Shown here one piece after another: positions 48,229-58,256 of a stretch of 64,000 nucleotides of DNA. Every line of letters starts with the position of its first letter. Within the stretch, counting starts at the first letter, position 1. Source of the DNA: Mycolicibacterium hippocampi (GTDB lineage Bacteria; Actinomycetota; Actinomycetes; Mycobacteriales; Mycobacteriaceae). The translations under genes were made by a program, and so were the position numbers. The stretch lies in NCBI RefSeq assembly GCF_010723735.1, contig NZ_BLLB01000002.1:124001-188000 (forward strand), written 5' to 3'. The notes beneath the pieces were generated by a model, which was not told the DNA's origin, made no database searches, and worked only from the letters and a program-made list of their open reading frames with translations.

Positions 48229-49422
48229 ATGGCACACCCCCTGCATTCACCGACGTTCTACGCGGGCGACCCCTACCCCGCCTACCGGGAGCTGCGGGCC
48301 ACCGAGCCGGTGTGCTGGAACGCCGAGGCCGGGTTCTGGGGGCTGCTGAAGTACGAGGACGTCCGGTACGTGTCGACCAACCCCGCGTTGTTCTCCTCGG
48401 CCAGGGGCATCACCATTCCGGACCCGGCGGTCGAGAACCCGGTGCTCGACGGCAGCCTGATCTTCACCGATCCGCCGCGGCACCGACAGCTGCGCAAATT
48501 GATCAACACCGGCTTCACCCGCCGCCAGGTGGCCATTCTGGAACCCAAGCTGCGGGCCTTCGCCCGCGCGGCGCTCGACAGCATCGACCCCGACGCGAGC
48601 ACCGAGTTCGGCGAGCAGATCGCCGCCCCGCTCCCGACCCGGATGATCGCCGAACTACTCGGCGCTCCCGACAAGGATTGGGAACAGTTCCGCACGTGGT
48701 CGGACGCCACGGTGGGCATGGACGACCCGGACGTGGAATTGGACACCTTCGCTGCATTGGGCCAGCTCTACGAGTACTTCCAGGAGCTGATCTCGCAGCG
48801 CCGGACGGGTGCCCTCTCCGACACCGACGACCTGCTGTCGGTCCTGATGGCAGCCGAGGTCGACGGCGTCCGGCTGACCGATCAGGATCTGCTCCAGTTC
48901 TGCCTGCTGTTGCTCGTCGCGGGCAACGAGACGACGCGCAATTTGATCGCGCTGGGCACTCTGGCACTGATCGAGAACCCCGAGCAGTTCCAGTTGCTGC
49001 GCGCCCATCCAGAGTTGATGACCTCGGCCGTCGAGGAGCTACTGCGCTACACCTCGCCGGTGGCCAACATGTCTCGATGCGCCACCCGCGACGTCGAGAT
49101 CCGCGGACAGCTGATCCGCGAGGGACAGTACGTCACCATGCTCTACGGCTCGGCCAACCGCGATGAAGAGGTGTTCGGCCCGACCTCCGAGCAGCTGGAC
49201 ATCACCCGGAACCCGAATCCGCACTTGGCGTTCGGGTGCGGCGAGCACTCCTGCCTGGGGGCACAGCTGGCCCGTCTGGAGGCCCGGGTGTTGTTCGAGG
49301 AGCTGCTGATGCGTTTCGAGCACATCGACCTCGACGGTGCGGTGGTGCGCATGAAGGCGACGATGGTGCCCGGTGTCAAACAGATGCCGGTACGGCTGGT
49401 GACGACGACGGTCAGCGCGTAG
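48229..49422 (+). CDS. Cytochrome P450
   Basis: A 397-aa bacterial P450. The I-helix oxygen-binding motif is AGNETT (231-236), ExxR is EELLR (270-273), and the haem-binding loop [15 protein letters not shown] places the ligand at Cys342. The substrate and CYP family cannot be fixed. It follows a tetR gene with 14 bases between them. The last 11 bases overlap the convergent egtE gene tail to tail. No ferredoxin gene is adjacent. Confidence 0.92.
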   Translation: MAHPLHSPTFYAGDPYPAYRELRATEPVCWNAEAGFWGLLKYEDVRYVSTNPALFSSARGITIPDPAVENPVLDGSLIFTDPPRHRQLRKLINTGFTRRQVAILEPKLRAFARAALDSIDPDASTEFGEQIAAPLPTRMIAELLGAPDKDWEQFRTWSDATVGMDDPDVELDTFAALGQLYEYFQELISQRRTGALSDTDDLLSVLMAAEVDGVRLTDQDLLQFCLLLLVAGNETTRNLIALGTLALIENPEQFQLLRAHPELMTSAVEELLRYTSPVANMSRCATRDVEIRGQLIREGQYVTMLYGSANRDEEVFGPTSEQLDITRNPNPHLAFGCGEHSCLGAQLARLEARVLFEELLMRFEHIDLDGAVVRMKATMVPGVKQMPVRLVTTTVSA

Positions 49423-50506
49423 CCGCGGCCAGCGCCTCGACGAGTGACTCGAGGTCAGCGTCGGTGACGTCGACGTGCGGCGAGACCCGAAGCGCCGGAT
49501 GTGTCATCTCCCGCGGGGCTCGTTCAGGGCCCAGATAGGTCGTCACGACGGAGTGCTCGGCGATCAACCTGGCCCGCACCGCCATCGGATCGGCCCCGTC
49601 GGGCGGCCGAAGGGTGGTGATGGCGCTGGGTTCCTCGACCCGCTCGAGAACCGTCCACCCCCGGGCACCTGCCAGCGCCGTGCGGGTGGCCGCGCCGACC
49701 TCACGCAGCCGAGCCTGCACATGCTCCGGACCTGCTGCCATGTACTCCCCCAGGGCGACCGAAAGGCCGACGTGCAGACCGACATTCGCTTCGGTGTGGC
49801 CGATGCGTTGTTGTGTGGGCTCTGACAGCAGTCCCGGCCTGGTCGCCAGCATCCCCACACCGCGCGGACCTGCCGTCCACTTCCGAGACGAAGAGTAGAA
49901 CGCGTCGGCGCCGATTCCGGCGCAGTCGAGATGTCCGAAACCCTGTGCGGCGTCGACGATCAGCGGGATTCCGTGTCCCCGGCACGCGGCGACCATGTCG
50001 TGCACCGGCTGCACGACGCCGCTGTGACTGCCCAGCATGGTGAAATGCACCAGCGCCGGCGGGTTCGACGCCAGGAACGCTCCCAGTGCGTCGAGATCCA
50101 GCCGACCGAACCCGTCGACCGGCAACTCGCGGATCTCGAAACCGTGGCGGGCCATGATCATCAAGTTGGGACCGAACTCGCCGGGCAGACAGGCCAGACT
50201 CCGCTCGCCGGCCCAGTCGTCGAGCAGGATGTCGAGCGCGTTGTTGGATCCGGTGGTGAAGACGACGTCGGCGTCGCTCATCCCGGCAAGCGCCCGCACC
50301 GCGGCGCGGCCCGCTTCCAGCACCGGTGACGCGGCTTCCGCTGCGACATAGCCGCCCACCTCCGCCTCGTGGCGCGCATGCTCGGCCGAGGCGTTGATGA
50401 CGGCGACGCTCTGCCGGGAGCAGGCCGCACTGTCGACGTGCACACCCGCGACGGGCGGGCGCGCTGCGCGCCAGTTCTGCCCGAGCGTCCCCTGAGCCTG
50501 GGTCAC
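49412..50506 (-). CDS. egtE: Ergothioneine C-S lyase
   Basis: A 364-aa PLP-dependent enzyme of the aminotransferase V fold that cleaves the hercynylcysteine sulfoxide to ergothioneine. The PLP Lys is in [16 protein letters not shown], preceded by [11 protein letters not shown] (PLP-ring Asp) and [15 protein letters not shown] 50506 overlaps the egtD stop (ATGA). It is last in the egtABCDE operon. Confidence 0.9.
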   Translation of the reverse strand: MTQAQGTLGQNWRAARPPVAGVHVDSAACSRQSVAVINASAEHARHEAEVGGYVAAEAASPVLEAGRAAVRALAGMSDADVVFTTGSNNALDILLDDWAGERSLACLPGEFGPNLMIMARHGFEIRELPVDGFGRLDLDALGAFLASNPPALVHFTMLGSHSGVVQPVHDMVAACRGHGIPLIVDAAQGFGHLDCAGIGADAFYSSSRKWTAGPRGVGMLATRPGLLSEPTQQRIGHTEANVGLHVGLSVALGEYMAAGPEHVQARLREVGAATRTALAGARGWTVLERVEEPSAITTLRPPDGADPMAVRARLIAEHSVVTTYLGPERAPREMTHPALRVSPHVDVTDADLESLVEALAAATR

Positions 50507-51477
50507 CTCAGCACCGAGAGTGACAGGCCGAAATCACCGGACTCATCGGTCCACCAATGGGTTCGGCGTAGCCCGGCAGCCGAGAGCTCGGCGTCCACCC
50601 GGGATCGCCGGAACTTACTCGACACCTCAGTGAGCATCTCCTCCCCCTCGGCGAAGTCGACGTCCAGCTCCAGTGCGGCGATCCGGACCCGCTGAGCCCG
50701 GGTGGACCGCAGCCACATCTCGATGCGTTCCTCGGCGGCATTCCACCGCGCGACGTGTTCGAACGCGTCGATGTCGAAGTCCGCGCCCAGTTCCCGGTTC
50801 ACCACGGCGAGTACATTCTGATTGAACCGGGCTGTCACGCCTGCGCTGTCGTCGTAGGCGCGGATCAGCCGGTCGGTGTCCTTGACCAGATCGGTGCCCA
50901 GCAACAGCGAGTCGCCAGGTTGGAGCAGATCGGCCACCGAGGACAGGAAGTCCGCCCGCGGGCCGGGGGTCAGGTTGCCGATGGTGGACCCCAAGAACGC
51001 CACCAGCCGACGGCCGGTGCTCGGGATCTTGCCCAGATGCTCTTCGAAATCCCCACAGACAGCCTCGATCTCGACACCGGGATACTCCCGCTCGATGGCC
51101 GACCCTGCAGTCTTCAGGACGCTGACATCGACGTCGAACGGGACGAAGCGACGCAGCGCCCCCTGGTCTCGCAGAGCGTCGAGCAGCAACCTGGTCTTCT
51201 CCGAGGTGCCACTGCCGAGCTCCACCAGCGTGTCGGCACCGGAGGCGGCAGCGATCTCGCCGGCGTACGTCCGGAGGATCTGCGCCTCCGCGCGGGTCGG
51301 ATAGTACTCCGGCAGACGGGTGATCTGGTCGAACAGGTCACTGCCAACGGAATCGTAGAACCACTTGGGAGGCAACGATTTCGGATGTTGCGTCAGACCG
51401 TGGCGGACGTCGCGGCGCAACGCCTCCTCGGCGGCGTCGGCGGCCAGGTAGTTGGAGATCGACAGTTGAGAAGTCAT
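50503..51477 (-). CDS. egtD: L-histidine N-alpha-trimethyltransferase
   Basis: A 324-aa methyltransferase that converts His to hercynine. Diagnostic sequence: [33 protein letters not shown], the SAM motif [37 protein letters not shown] and [12 protein letters not shown]. The length is that of the family. Its start shares one base with the egtC stop, and its stop overlaps egtE. Confidence 0.95.
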   Translation of the reverse strand: MTSQLSISNYLAADAAEEALRRDVRHGLTQHPKSLPPKWFYDSVGSDLFDQITRLPEYYPTRAEAQILRTYAGEIAAASGADTLVELGSGTSEKTRLLLDALRDQGALRRFVPFDVDVSVLKTAGSAIEREYPGVEIEAVCGDFEEHLGKIPSTGRRLVAFLGSTIGNLTPGPRADFLSSVADLLQPGDSLLLGTDLVKDTDRLIRAYDDSAGVTARFNQNVLAVVNRELGADFDIDAFEHVARWNAAEERIEMWLRSTRAQRVRIAALELDVDFAEGEEMLTEVSSKFRRSRVDAELSAAGLRRTHWWTDESGDFGLSLSVLR

Positions 51478-52166
51478 CACGGTCCTTTCAGCGGGGTGAG
51501 CTGCACACACGTGGCGGTGGCCTGAACCAGGTGGCGGTCCGGGATCTCCTGCCAGGCAGGATCGTCGTCGTAGGGCTCGCTGGCCAGCACCACGCCGTCG
51601 TCTCGGCGCAGCACCGACAACGTGTCTCCCCAAGTGGTGGCGATCAAGCGGGCGCCGTCGGCGGCCAGAATGTTCAGCCGGGCGTTCGGATCGTCGGCCG
51701 CCACCTCGACGACGGTCTCGGCCAGCCGATCCATTCCCCGGTCGAAGATCAGCGCCGCCAGCAGGGCGCTGTCGTTGGTCGACTCCGCACGCGTGGACGC
51801 AGGAAGTGCCGCCCGGTCGACGATCCCGTTGTGCGACAGCAGCCAGGTCCCGTCGGTGAACGGCGCCGAGGCCGACGGTTCGATCGACATGCCCACGCTC
51901 GCCGAGCGGACCGCCGCCACCACGCAGTGGCTGACCAGAGCGGGCGCCACCGACGCGAACGACGCGTCGCCCCACAGCGGCGTGGCACTGCGCCACCGAC
52001 GCGGCACCGAGTGGTCGAAGAACCCGACGCCCCACCCGTCGGCGTTCATCAGCCCGTGCTTCTGCCGGCGTGGCGCGTAGGACTGCACCAGCAGCCCCGA
52101 CGGCGGGTCGAGCACCAGCGAGGCCACCGACACCGGGCTACCGAGCCATGCCAGATGCCTACACAT
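51477..52166 (-). CDS. egtC: Gamma-glutamyl hercynylcysteine sulfoxide amidohydrolase
   Basis: A 229-aa class II glutamine amidotransferase-like (Ntn) hydrolase. The start MCRHLAWLG exposes catalytic Cys2 after Met removal; [10 protein letters not shown] and [14 protein letters not shown] are typical. It removes glutamate from the EgtB product. ATG 52166 overlaps the egtB stop by eight bases. Confidence 0.95.
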   Translation of the reverse strand: MCRHLAWLGSPVSVASLVLDPPSGLLVQSYAPRRQKHGLMNADGWGVGFFDHSVPRRWRSATPLWGDASFASVAPALVSHCVVAAVRSASVGMSIEPSASAPFTDGTWLLSHNGIVDRAALPASTRAESTNDSALLAALIFDRGMDRLAETVVEVAADDPNARLNILAADGARLIATTWGDTLSVLRRDDGVVLASEPYDDDPAWQEIPDRHLVQATATCVQLTPLKGP

Positions 52167-53487
52167 GGCAGTCTGCTCTTCGCGCAAGCGGCTCATCGCC
52201 GCAGTCCCAGGCCAGCCGCACGCCGGAGAAGATCTGCCTGCGGATCGGGTGGTCCCAGTTACGGAAGCTGGGGCGCAGGATGTCGGGCGAGACGGCCCAC
52301 GACCCGCCGCGCAGCACCCGGTAGTCACCGGTTGCCACACCCGCGAAGAACGGTTCGGAGTACTTGTCGTAGACCATCGGGGTGAAGCCCGGCCACGGCC
52401 GCAGCGGCGACGTCGTCCACTCCCACACGTCGCCCAGCATCTGCTCGGCCCCGTAGGCCGACGCGCCCGCCGGGTACGCCCCAACCGGCGCCGGTCGCAG
52501 CGCGTCACCGCCGAGGTTGGCCGTCTCGGTGGTGGGTCGGGCGGCGCCCCAGGGGTATCGCCGCCGGGAGCGGGTCTGCGGGTCCCAGGCGCAGGCCTTC
52601 TCCCACTCCACCTCGGTGGGCAGGCGAGCACCCGCCCAGGCGGCGTAGGCCTCGGCCTCGAAGTAGGTGACGTGCTGCACGGGTTCGTCGGCGGGGATGT
52701 CCTCGCGGTGACCGAACCGGGTCCGGGTGCCGTGGCCGTCCCAGAATAGCGGTGCCGTCAGCCCCGCCTGGCTGCGGTGCGCCCAGCCCGCCTCCGACCA
52801 CCAACGTCGCTGCTGATAGCCGCCGTCGTCGATGAACGCTCGCCACTCGCCGTTGGTCACCGGCACCCGGCCGATCCGGAACGCCGGAACGTCGACGATG
52901 TGCGCGGGACGCTCGTTGTCCAGTGAGTACGGTTCCGTCGCGGCGTCAACGCCGAGGACGAACTCCCCCGCGGGCACCGGCACCGACGTCCCAGCCAACC
53001 CGTTGCGACCCGCGGGCAACACACTGCCCCGCTCCAGCAGCGGCGCACCGGTGCGCAGGTTCAGCGCCTGAAGCATCGTCTCGTCGTGCTGGTTCTCGTG
53101 GCTGACCACCATCCCGAACGTGAACGCGTCGGGGTGTCCGTCGGGCAACGCCTCCAGCGCGTCGAGCGCCCGGCCACGCACCGTCGCGCAGTACCGGCGG
53201 GCGTCGGCGGGCGGCAGCAGCGGGAGGTCGACCCGACTCGCCCGGGAGTGCACGAACGCGTCGTAGAGCCGGTCCACCTTCGGGGACAGCAGCCCCGGCC
53301 GGTCCGGGTCGCCACCACGGAGCAGCCACAGCTCCTCCTGCTGGCCGATATGGGCCAGATCCCAGACCAGCGGACTCATCAGTGGGTCGTACTGGCGTCG
53401 CACCTCGGCGTCGTCGAAGTCGACGAGCCGCAGCGTGCGGTCCCTCGCCCTGGTCAGATCGTCCGCAAGCTGGTCGCGCTGGGTCAA
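52159..53487 (-). CDS. egtB: Iron-dependent hercynine sulfoxide synthase
   Basis: A 442-aa enzyme: an N-terminal DinB-like helical domain with the three iron ligands His46 ([10 protein letters not shown]), His130 and His134 ([12 protein letters not shown]), and a C-terminal formylglycine-generating-type domain ([35 protein letters not shown]). It joins hercynine and gamma-glutamylcysteine with oxygen. It overlaps egtA by four bases and egtC by eight. Confidence 0.95.
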   Translation of the reverse strand: MTQRDQLADDLTRARDRTLRLVDFDDAEVRRQYDPLMSPLVWDLAHIGQQEELWLLRGGDPDRPGLLSPKVDRLYDAFVHSRASRVDLPLLPPADARRYCATVRGRALDALEALPDGHPDAFTFGMVVSHENQHDETMLQALNLRTGAPLLERGSVLPAGRNGLAGTSVPVPAGEFVLGVDAATEPYSLDNERPAHIVDVPAFRIGRVPVTNGEWRAFIDDGGYQQRRWWSEAGWAHRSQAGLTAPLFWDGHGTRTRFGHREDIPADEPVQHVTYFEAEAYAAWAGARLPTEVEWEKACAWDPQTRSRRRYPWGAARPTTETANLGGDALRPAPVGAYPAGASAYGAEQMLGDVWEWTTSPLRPWPGFTPMVYDKYSEPFFAGVATGDYRVLRGGSWAVSPDILRPSFRNWDHPIRRQIFSGVRLAWDCGDEPLARRADCHV

Positions 53488-54758
53488 ATCTCTCCTCGTG
53501 CCAGTTGGGTGACCGCGCCGGCGATCCCGTACCGGACGGCCCGGTCGGCGAAGTCGTCACCCGGGCTGCGTCCCTGTTCGACCGAACGCGCCAGCGTGCC
53601 CATGGATTCCTCGAGTTCGGCCGGGGCGCGCTCGGCGGCGGCCTGTACACACCGGTAGGCGGCGCTGTGCAGTCGCCGGTCACGCAGCCCGACCTGAGCG
53701 GCCCGGTCCCAGGCGGTGGCGACCGATTCGGTCGCCTCGGCAGCGATGTCCGACGCCGCGGGGTCGTCGAGCAGGGTGGCCAGGGTGAACACCACGGCCG
53801 GCCAGATCTGGTCGGGCACGCTGTCCAGGTACCGAACCTCCAGGAATCCGCGCGTCCGTACCGGCGGGAACAGCGTGGTCAGGTGGTAGTCCAGGTCCGC
53901 TGTGGTCGGTCTGCGGCCATCGAGCAGCACCCGCCCGTCGGCCCAGTCCGCGAACGGCACCCACTGGGTGACGGGTGTCGGGTCGGGGTTGTGCACCAGC
54001 ATCACCGGTGCGCGCAACGCGTAACGCGCCCAGTCCGAGGCCGGGTCGTCGCCGCTCTCGCCCAGGATGGGCCCGCATCGGGCTGAATCCAGCTGACTCC
54101 ACACCCGTTGCCGGGTGGACCGCCAGCCGGTGAAGCTGCCGCCGAGCACCGGGGAGTTCGCCGCGATCGCGATCATCGTCGGACCCAGCGCATGCGCCAA
54201 CCGCACCCGATCAGCCCACGCCGCTCTCGGGCCTGCCTCGACGTTGACCTGCACCGACGCCGTCGAGGTCATCATCGCGGCGCCGGCGGCGCCGGTCTGG
54301 CTCGCGCGGAAGAAGTGCTCCATCGCGTGATACCGCGCGCCGGGGTTCACTCGTGCCGCCGGCCGCACCGGGTCCGCACCGAGCAGCACCAGGCCCAACC
54401 CGGCGTGGGCGAAGGACGCGCGCAGCGCCGCCCGGTCCGAGGCCATCGCCGAGATCGCGGCCACCGGATCGGCCGTCGGCGGACCGGAGAGTTCGACCGC
54501 GCCGCCCGGTTCGACCGTGACCACGCTGCCTCCCGGCAGCGGGGGCAGCGCCGCGATCGTCGACGCCAACTCCTCCCACCCCGGCCGCCGAAACGGATCT
54601 GCCACGTCGTAGCAGTGCGCCTCGACCTCGAGTCCGACCCGGCCGACCGGACCGTCCGTCAGGCAGCCGGCGACGAGGTGCTCGGCGGCTTCGGTGGCGC
54701 TGGCGAGCTCGCCGACTTCACAGTCGGCGGCGCAGTCGGTAGCGATGGTGCGGGCCAT
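53484..54758 (-). CDS. egtA: Glutamate-cysteine ligase for ergothioneine
   Basis: A 424-aa GCS2-type ligase supplying gamma-glutamylcysteine. Motifs: [55 protein letters not shown] and the [15 protein letters not shown] core. First gene of egtABCDE, with GGAGGG upstream of ATG 54758. It is preceded by a 141-bp gap that should hold the operon promoter. Confidence 0.92.
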   Translation of the reverse strand: MARTIATDCAADCEVGELASATEAAEHLVAGCLTDGPVGRVGLEVEAHCYDVADPFRRPGWEELASTIAALPPLPGGSVVTVEPGGAVELSGPPTADPVAAISAMASDRAALRASFAHAGLGLVLLGADPVRPAARVNPGARYHAMEHFFRASQTGAAGAAMMTSTASVQVNVEAGPRAAWADRVRLAHALGPTMIAIAANSPVLGGSFTGWRSTRQRVWSQLDSARCGPILGESGDDPASDWARYALRAPVMLVHNPDPTPVTQWVPFADWADGRVLLDGRRPTTADLDYHLTTLFPPVRTRGFLEVRYLDSVPDQIWPAVVFTLATLLDDPAASDIAAEATESVATAWDRAAQVGLRDRRLHSAAYRCVQAAAERAPAELEESMGTLARSVEQGRSPGDDFADRAVRYGIAGAVTQLARGEI

Positions 54759-54792
54759 GTCAGCCGCTCCCTCCGGTCTGGATGATCGCTGC

Positions 54793-54811
54793 CCCTCTAT
54801 TTTCCAGAGGG
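54793..54811. terminator. Small hairpin between the sensor-protein gene and egtA
   Basis: CCCTCT and AGAGGG flank ATTTTCC in the gap between the secreted sensor-protein gene (ends 54900) and egtA (starts 54758). A six-pair stem without a U-tract is weak for a terminator; it may instead overlap the egt promoter. The remainder of the gap shows no other clear site. Confidence 0.3.
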
Positions 54812-54899
54812 CACCGACAAAATCTCGCGTTCGGCGGGTGACGCGTGGATGACGTGTGCCCGAATTCGACCCGCACTACGCTTTTCGGGGATCCCCGCG

Positions 54900-55544
54900 C
54901 TACTGACCGAGGGTGTTCTGCATGGCACCGGCGAGGACGTTGACGGCGGGCCCGCCGTTTCCCGACTGGCAGACCTTGGCCTGCAGCAGGACGTTCTCGC
55001 GTTTGCGCGTCGTCACGAAGCAGCGTCTATCGGTGCCGGCTTCCTGCTTCACCCAGTTGGCGTCGGTTGCGCTCGCCGGCCCGCCGGTGAACGTCCACAC
55101 CTGGGTGGTGAAGTTGTCCAGGTGCATCGCCGTGGTCTGGCCGCTGCAGCCCACGGTCCGGTCGACGACGCGCGCGAAGGCCCGGTCGGCGGCTTCCGGC
55201 GTGGCGAACACCCCGACCGCCTGCTTGACGAGGTGGGTCGAGTCGGTGGGCGACTCCTGGGCCACCGCACTGTTGAACGCGGCCAGGTCGGGGTCGTTGT
55301 ACACCTCGGGCAGGCCGATGTCGGCCCAGTTGTTGCACACCGGGTTGTCGACGTGGAAGGCCTGGAACGGGTCGGTGAACGTCTGCTCGAATCCCATCCG
55401 CGCCCCGACGATGTTGCTGACCGAACCCTTGGGGAGCACGGCGTAGTTCACCACGCCGGGGTCGGACGGTCGCGCTGCTGCCGGAGCGGCCAATGCCAAC
55501 GCCAGGCCCATACCCGCTGCGAGCCCGAGTGCGGGGATTCTCAT
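54900..55544 (-). CDS. Secreted sensor-domain (PknH C-terminal-like) protein
   Basis: A 214-aa exported protein: signal peptide of about 24 residues (ending AAPAAA) and a single PknH_C/sensor-like domain with paired Cys residues (PVCNNWADIG, VGCSGQ, RRCFVTTRKRENVL, KVCQSGNGG). This fold is widespread among mycobacterial secreted and lipoprotein sensors; the ligand is unknown. It begins one base after the ohr stop and is thus co-transcribed with it. Confidence 0.75.
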   Translation of the reverse strand: MRIPALGLAAGMGLALALAAPAAARPSDPGVVNYAVLPKGSVSNIVGARMGFEQTFTDPFQAFHVDNPVCNNWADIGLPEVYNDPDLAAFNSAVAQESPTDSTHLVKQAVGVFATPEAADRAFARVVDRTVGCSGQTTAMHLDNFTTQVWTFTGGPASATDANWVKQEAGTDRRCFVTTRKRENVLLQAKVCQSGNGGPAVNVLAGAMQNTLGQ

Positions 55545-55545
55545 G

Positions 55546-55974
55546 TCAGACCTTCGCGGCGAGCTTGACGTCGATGTTGCCTCGGGTGGCCTTGGAGTAC
55601 GGGCACACCCCGTGCGCCTTCTGCATCAGACCGTCGGCAACGCCCTGATCGAGGCCGGGAAGGTAGCCGATCAGCTCGACGGTCAGGCCGAAGCCACCGT
55701 CGTCGTCCTTTCCTATACCGACCTGGGCGGTGATGCCGCTGGCGTCGTCGAGCGTGACCTTCTCGTTCTTGGCGACCAACCGCAGCGCACCCAAAAAACA
55801 CGCCGCGTAGCCGGCCGAGAACAGCAGTTCGGGGTTCACGCCGTCGCCGCTGCCCCCCATCTCTTTGGGTGGCCGGGTGTCGAGGTCGATCTTGCCGTCG
55901 GTGGACCTGACGTGGCCGTCGCGGCCGCCTCCGGTGGCAGTGGACTCTGCGGTGTACACGGCGTCGATACTCAT
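55546..55974 (-). CDS. ohr: Organic hydroperoxide resistance protein
   Basis: A 142-aa OsmC/Ohr-family peroxidase. The reactive Cys pair is Cys59 (GYAACFLGAL) and Cys124 (GVCPYSKAT); the start SIDAVYTAESTATGGGRDGHV and the NPELLFSAGY motif are typical. It reduces organic peroxides with lipoylated or low-molecular-weight thiol partners. Ergothioneine genes lie nearby but in another transcript. An ATG at 55986 is an alternative start. Confidence 0.92.
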   Translation of the reverse strand: MSIDAVYTAESTATGGGRDGHVRSTDGKIDLDTRPPKEMGGSGDGVNPELLFSAGYAACFLGALRLVAKNEKVTLDDASGITAQVGIGKDDDGGFGLTVELIGYLPGLDQGVADGLMQKAHGVCPYSKATRGNIDVKLAAKV

Positions 55975-56009
55975 GGGTCCGATCATGCCAGCCGACACCA
56001 ACGGCCAGG

Positions 56010-57167
56010 TCAGCCCTCGCGGCCGAGATTCTCGACATCCGACTGCCCGGTGCGGACTCCGTCGTCGCACGGGTCGGCATGCCATTCGCCGAAGGGATCC
56101 CGGAAGCTCCGCCACTCCCCCGGACGGTCCATTTCGTCGTCGGTGAGCAGCGCGCCCTGCAGCCCCTCGCGGATCTCCTCCGGGTCCGCCCCGCAGACCA
56201 GCACCGTCAGCGACGTGTGGCGATCCCCGTACCGGTACTCCCAAAGCAGGTCCGCGATCGCCCGGCGTTCCGGGTCGACATAGGCGACTTCCCGAGAAGT
56301 CATGGCCGCCAACCACTTTCCTGCCTGGGAGACCCGCAGTCCACCGCCGGCCGACTCCAGCCACATCACCCGGTCGGGCTGACTGGCCAGCCACAACCGG
56401 CCACGGCTGCGGACCACCCCGTCCAACAACAGGTCCACAGCCGAGTGCAGACGATCCGGATGAAACGGGCGGCGGGATCCGAACTCGAGGATCCGGACCG
56501 GTCCGGCGACGTCCAGCGGTGGCTGCCCGGCGAGCAGTGGCCCGTGCGGACTGTCGCCGCGGCCGCGGCGCGCGTCCGGTTCGAGGTACCCCATGGCCAT
56601 GTCCAGTCGGCCGGTGCCGACGGTGATCCGCGCCTTCGGGGCCAGCCTGCGGCACACCGCCAGCGTCTCCGGATGCGGCTGGGTCAGGACGAGGACGTCG
56701 GCGAACTCCGCCTGGGAGACGACGACCTGCGCCACCGTGCGGCCGTCGTCGAGTTCGTCCTCCCCCAGCGCCGACGCGAGCCACGTCGAGGTGTCCACAG
56801 AGGTGACGACCGCGGCCACCGAGACGTCGCGGGCCGTCGGCGAATGGGTGATCGCGAAGCAGACCGGTTCCGGCTCCATCCACGGGCCCAACCGGACGGC
56901 GATGCGCGTGACGTCAGATCTGCGGTGCAGGTGCCGCAGGTGCTCCAGCAGATCGTTGCGCACGGTGCAGGACACGCAGCCGTGAGCCAGTTCGAGCACG
57001 GAGTCGGCGGTCAGCTTCACTCCGCGCTGCACGAGGGTCGTTGTGCGATGCACGACGTGCCCGTCGAACCGGTGTTCCACCAACGCCGTGCCCGGACCGC
57101 AGAGCAGCACGCCGGCGATGTCCTCGCTATCGCTCTGGCCGGTCACGACGACGACTGGGGTGCGCAT
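56010..57167 (-). CDS. CobW-like protein without a P-loop (Rv0106-like)
   Basis: A 385-aa protein of the CobW/COG0523 group. The CobW C-terminal domain is clear ([32 protein letters not shown]), as is the cysteine motif [12 protein letters not shown] (normally CxCC). The expected GxxGxGKT loop is missing: the N-terminus reads [20 protein letters not shown]. It matches M. tuberculosis Rv0106. It is divergent from the zinc-independent ribosomal genes across a Zur-like box, so it is most likely induced in zinc starvation. RBS GAGGAGAAG precedes ATG 57167. Confidence 0.85.
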   Translation of the reverse strand: MRTPVVVVTGQSDSEDIAGVLLCGPGTALVEHRFDGHVVHRTTTLVQRGVKLTADSVLELAHGCVSCTVRNDLLEHLRHLHRRSDVTRIAVRLGPWMEPEPVCFAITHSPTARDVSVAAVVTSVDTSTWLASALGEDELDDGRTVAQVVVSQAEFADVLVLTQPHPETLAVCRRLAPKARITVGTGRLDMAMGYLEPDARRGRGDSPHGPLLAGQPPLDVAGPVRILEFGSRRPFHPDRLHSAVDLLLDGVVRSRGRLWLASQPDRVMWLESAGGGLRVSQAGKWLAAMTSREVAYVDPERRAIADLLWEYRYGDRHTSLTVLVCGADPEEIREGLQGALLTDDEMDRPGEWRSFRDPFGEWHADPCDDGVRTGQSDVENLGREG

Positions 57168-57186
57168 CCACTTCTCCTCTAGACGG

Positions 57187-57201
57187 AAATGATTTTCATT
57201 T
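57187..57201. promoter_or_regulatory. Zur box
   Basis: AAATGATTTTCATTT is a perfect palindrome (AAATGA-TTT-TCATTT), the form recognised by actinobacterial Zur. It lies 20 bp from the CobW-like start and 74 bp from rpmB, so one site can repress both when zinc is sufficient. Confidence 0.85.
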
Positions 57202-57239
57202 ACTGCGCGTTGACGTTACAGTCCTGATTCGAACTTGTC

Positions 57240-57252
57240 GAAAATCATTGTC
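57240..57252. promoter_or_regulatory. Second, weaker Zur-like half box
   Basis: GAAAATCATTGTC resembles the Zur core with one mismatch in the right arm (TTGTC for TTTTC). It sits 23 bp before rpmB and could add cooperativity. Weaker than the box at 57187-57201. Confidence 0.4.
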
Positions 57253-57274
57253 AGTAACGACCTCAAGGAGAGCC

Positions 57275-57511
57275 GTGTCCGCCCATTGCCAGGTCACCGG
57301 TCGCTCGCCCGGTTTCGGCAACTCGGTGTCACATTCACACCGCCGCACCCGCCGTCGCTGGAACCCCAACATTCAGCGCAAGACCTACTTCCTGCCGTCG
57401 GAGGGCCGCAGGGTCACGCTGCGGGTGAGCACCAAGGGCATCAAGATCATCGACCGCGACGGAATCGAGTCGGTGGTTGCCCGGCTGCGCCGTGACGGGC
57501 AGAAGATCTGA
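57275..57511 (+). CDS. rpmB: Ribosomal protein L28, zinc-independent paralogue
   Basis: A 78-aa L28: [20 protein letters not shown], then [18 protein letters not shown]. Only one Cys remains, so the zinc ribbon is lost (C-minus form). The start is GTG 57275, preceded by AAGGAG. Its stop overlaps the rpmG start (TGATG). First gene of the alternative ribosomal protein operon, which replaces zinc-binding copies in zinc starvation. Confidence 0.93.
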   Translation: MSAHCQVTGRSPGFGNSVSHSHRRTRRRWNPNIQRKTYFLPSEGRRVTLRVSTKGIKIIDRDGIESVVARLRRDGQKI

Positions 57512-57675
57512 TGGCCCGCAACGAGATCCGCCCGCTGGTCAAGCTGCGTTCCACGGCAGGAACCGGTTACACCTACATCACCCGGAAGAACCGCCGCAAC
57601 GACCCTGACCGGCTGGCGCTGCGCAAGTACGACCCGGTCGTCCGCAAGCACGTCGACTTCCGAGAGGAGCGCTGA
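57511..57675 (+). CDS. rpmG: Ribosomal protein L33, zinc-independent paralogue
   Basis: A 54-aa L33: [20 protein letters not shown], then [20 protein letters not shown]. It has no Cys at all, as expected for a zinc-free version. ATG 57511 overlaps the rpmB stop by one base; rpsN follows three bases after its stop. Confidence 0.93.
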   Translation: MARNEIRPLVKLRSTAGTGYTYITRKNRRNDPDRLALRKYDPVVRKHVDFREER

Positions 57676-57678
57676 ACG

Positions 57679-57984
57679 ATGGCCAAGGCATCCAAGATCG
57701 CCAAGAACGAGCAGCGGCGCGTCATCGTGGCCCGCTACGCCGAGCGGCGAGCCGAACTCAAACGGATCGTCAAGTCACCGTCGACCACGCCCGAGGCACG
57801 CGTTGCGGCGCAGGCCGAACTGGCACGCCAGCCACGCGACGCGAGCGCGGTGCGGGTGCGCAACCGCGATGCGGCTGACGGGCGGCCCCGCGGCTACCTG
57901 CGCAAGTTCGGACTGTCCCGGGTGCGGGTTCGGGAGCTCGCCCACGAGGGGCAGCTGCCCGGCGTGCGGAAGGCCAGCTGGTGA
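57679..57984 (+). CDS. rpsN: Ribosomal protein S14, zinc-independent paralogue
   Basis: A 101-aa S14 of the long, Cys-free type: [24 protein letters not shown], with [20 protein letters not shown] and the conserved end [24 protein letters not shown] shortened here to its key blocks. Zinc-binding S14 is about 61 residues with CxxC motifs; none are present. Its stop overlaps the rpsR start (GTGA). Confidence 0.93.
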   Translation: MAKASKIAKNEQRRVIVARYAERRAELKRIVKSPSTTPEARVAAQAELARQPRDASAVRVRNRDAADGRPRGYLRKFGLSRVRVRELAHEGQLPGVRKASW

Positions 57985-58238
57985 GGGCCAAGAAGCGGGA
58001 GCTCGCCGCCCCCAAGAAGAGGCGCAACCTGTTGAGGCAGCTCGACATCGAACACGTCGACTACAAGGACACCCCGACCCTGCGGCAGTTCATCTCCGAA
58101 CGCGGCAAGATCCGGTCCCGCTCCGTGACCGGGCTGACCGTGCAGCAGCAGCGCCAGGTCACCACGGCGATCAAGAATGCCCGGGAGATGGCGCTGCTGC
58201 CGTACCCCGGTCAGGGCCAGGGCCAGGGCCAGCGCTAG
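57981..58238 (+). CDS. rpsR: Ribosomal protein S18, zinc-independent paralogue
   Basis: An 85-aa S18: [20 protein letters not shown], then [21 protein letters not shown] and [11 protein letters not shown]. It is Cys-free. The C-terminus ends in a [10 protein letters not shown] repeat that ordinary S18 lacks. The start is GTG 57981 overlapping the rpsN stop. Last gene of the operon; the next gene is convergent and ends 19 bp away. Confidence 0.92.
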   Translation: MRAKKRELAAPKKRRNLLRQLDIEHVDYKDTPTLRQFISERGKIRSRSVTGLTVQQQRQVTTAIKNAREMALLPYPGQGQGQGQR

Positions 58239-58256
58239 CCGGAGCCGGTTGCGGCG

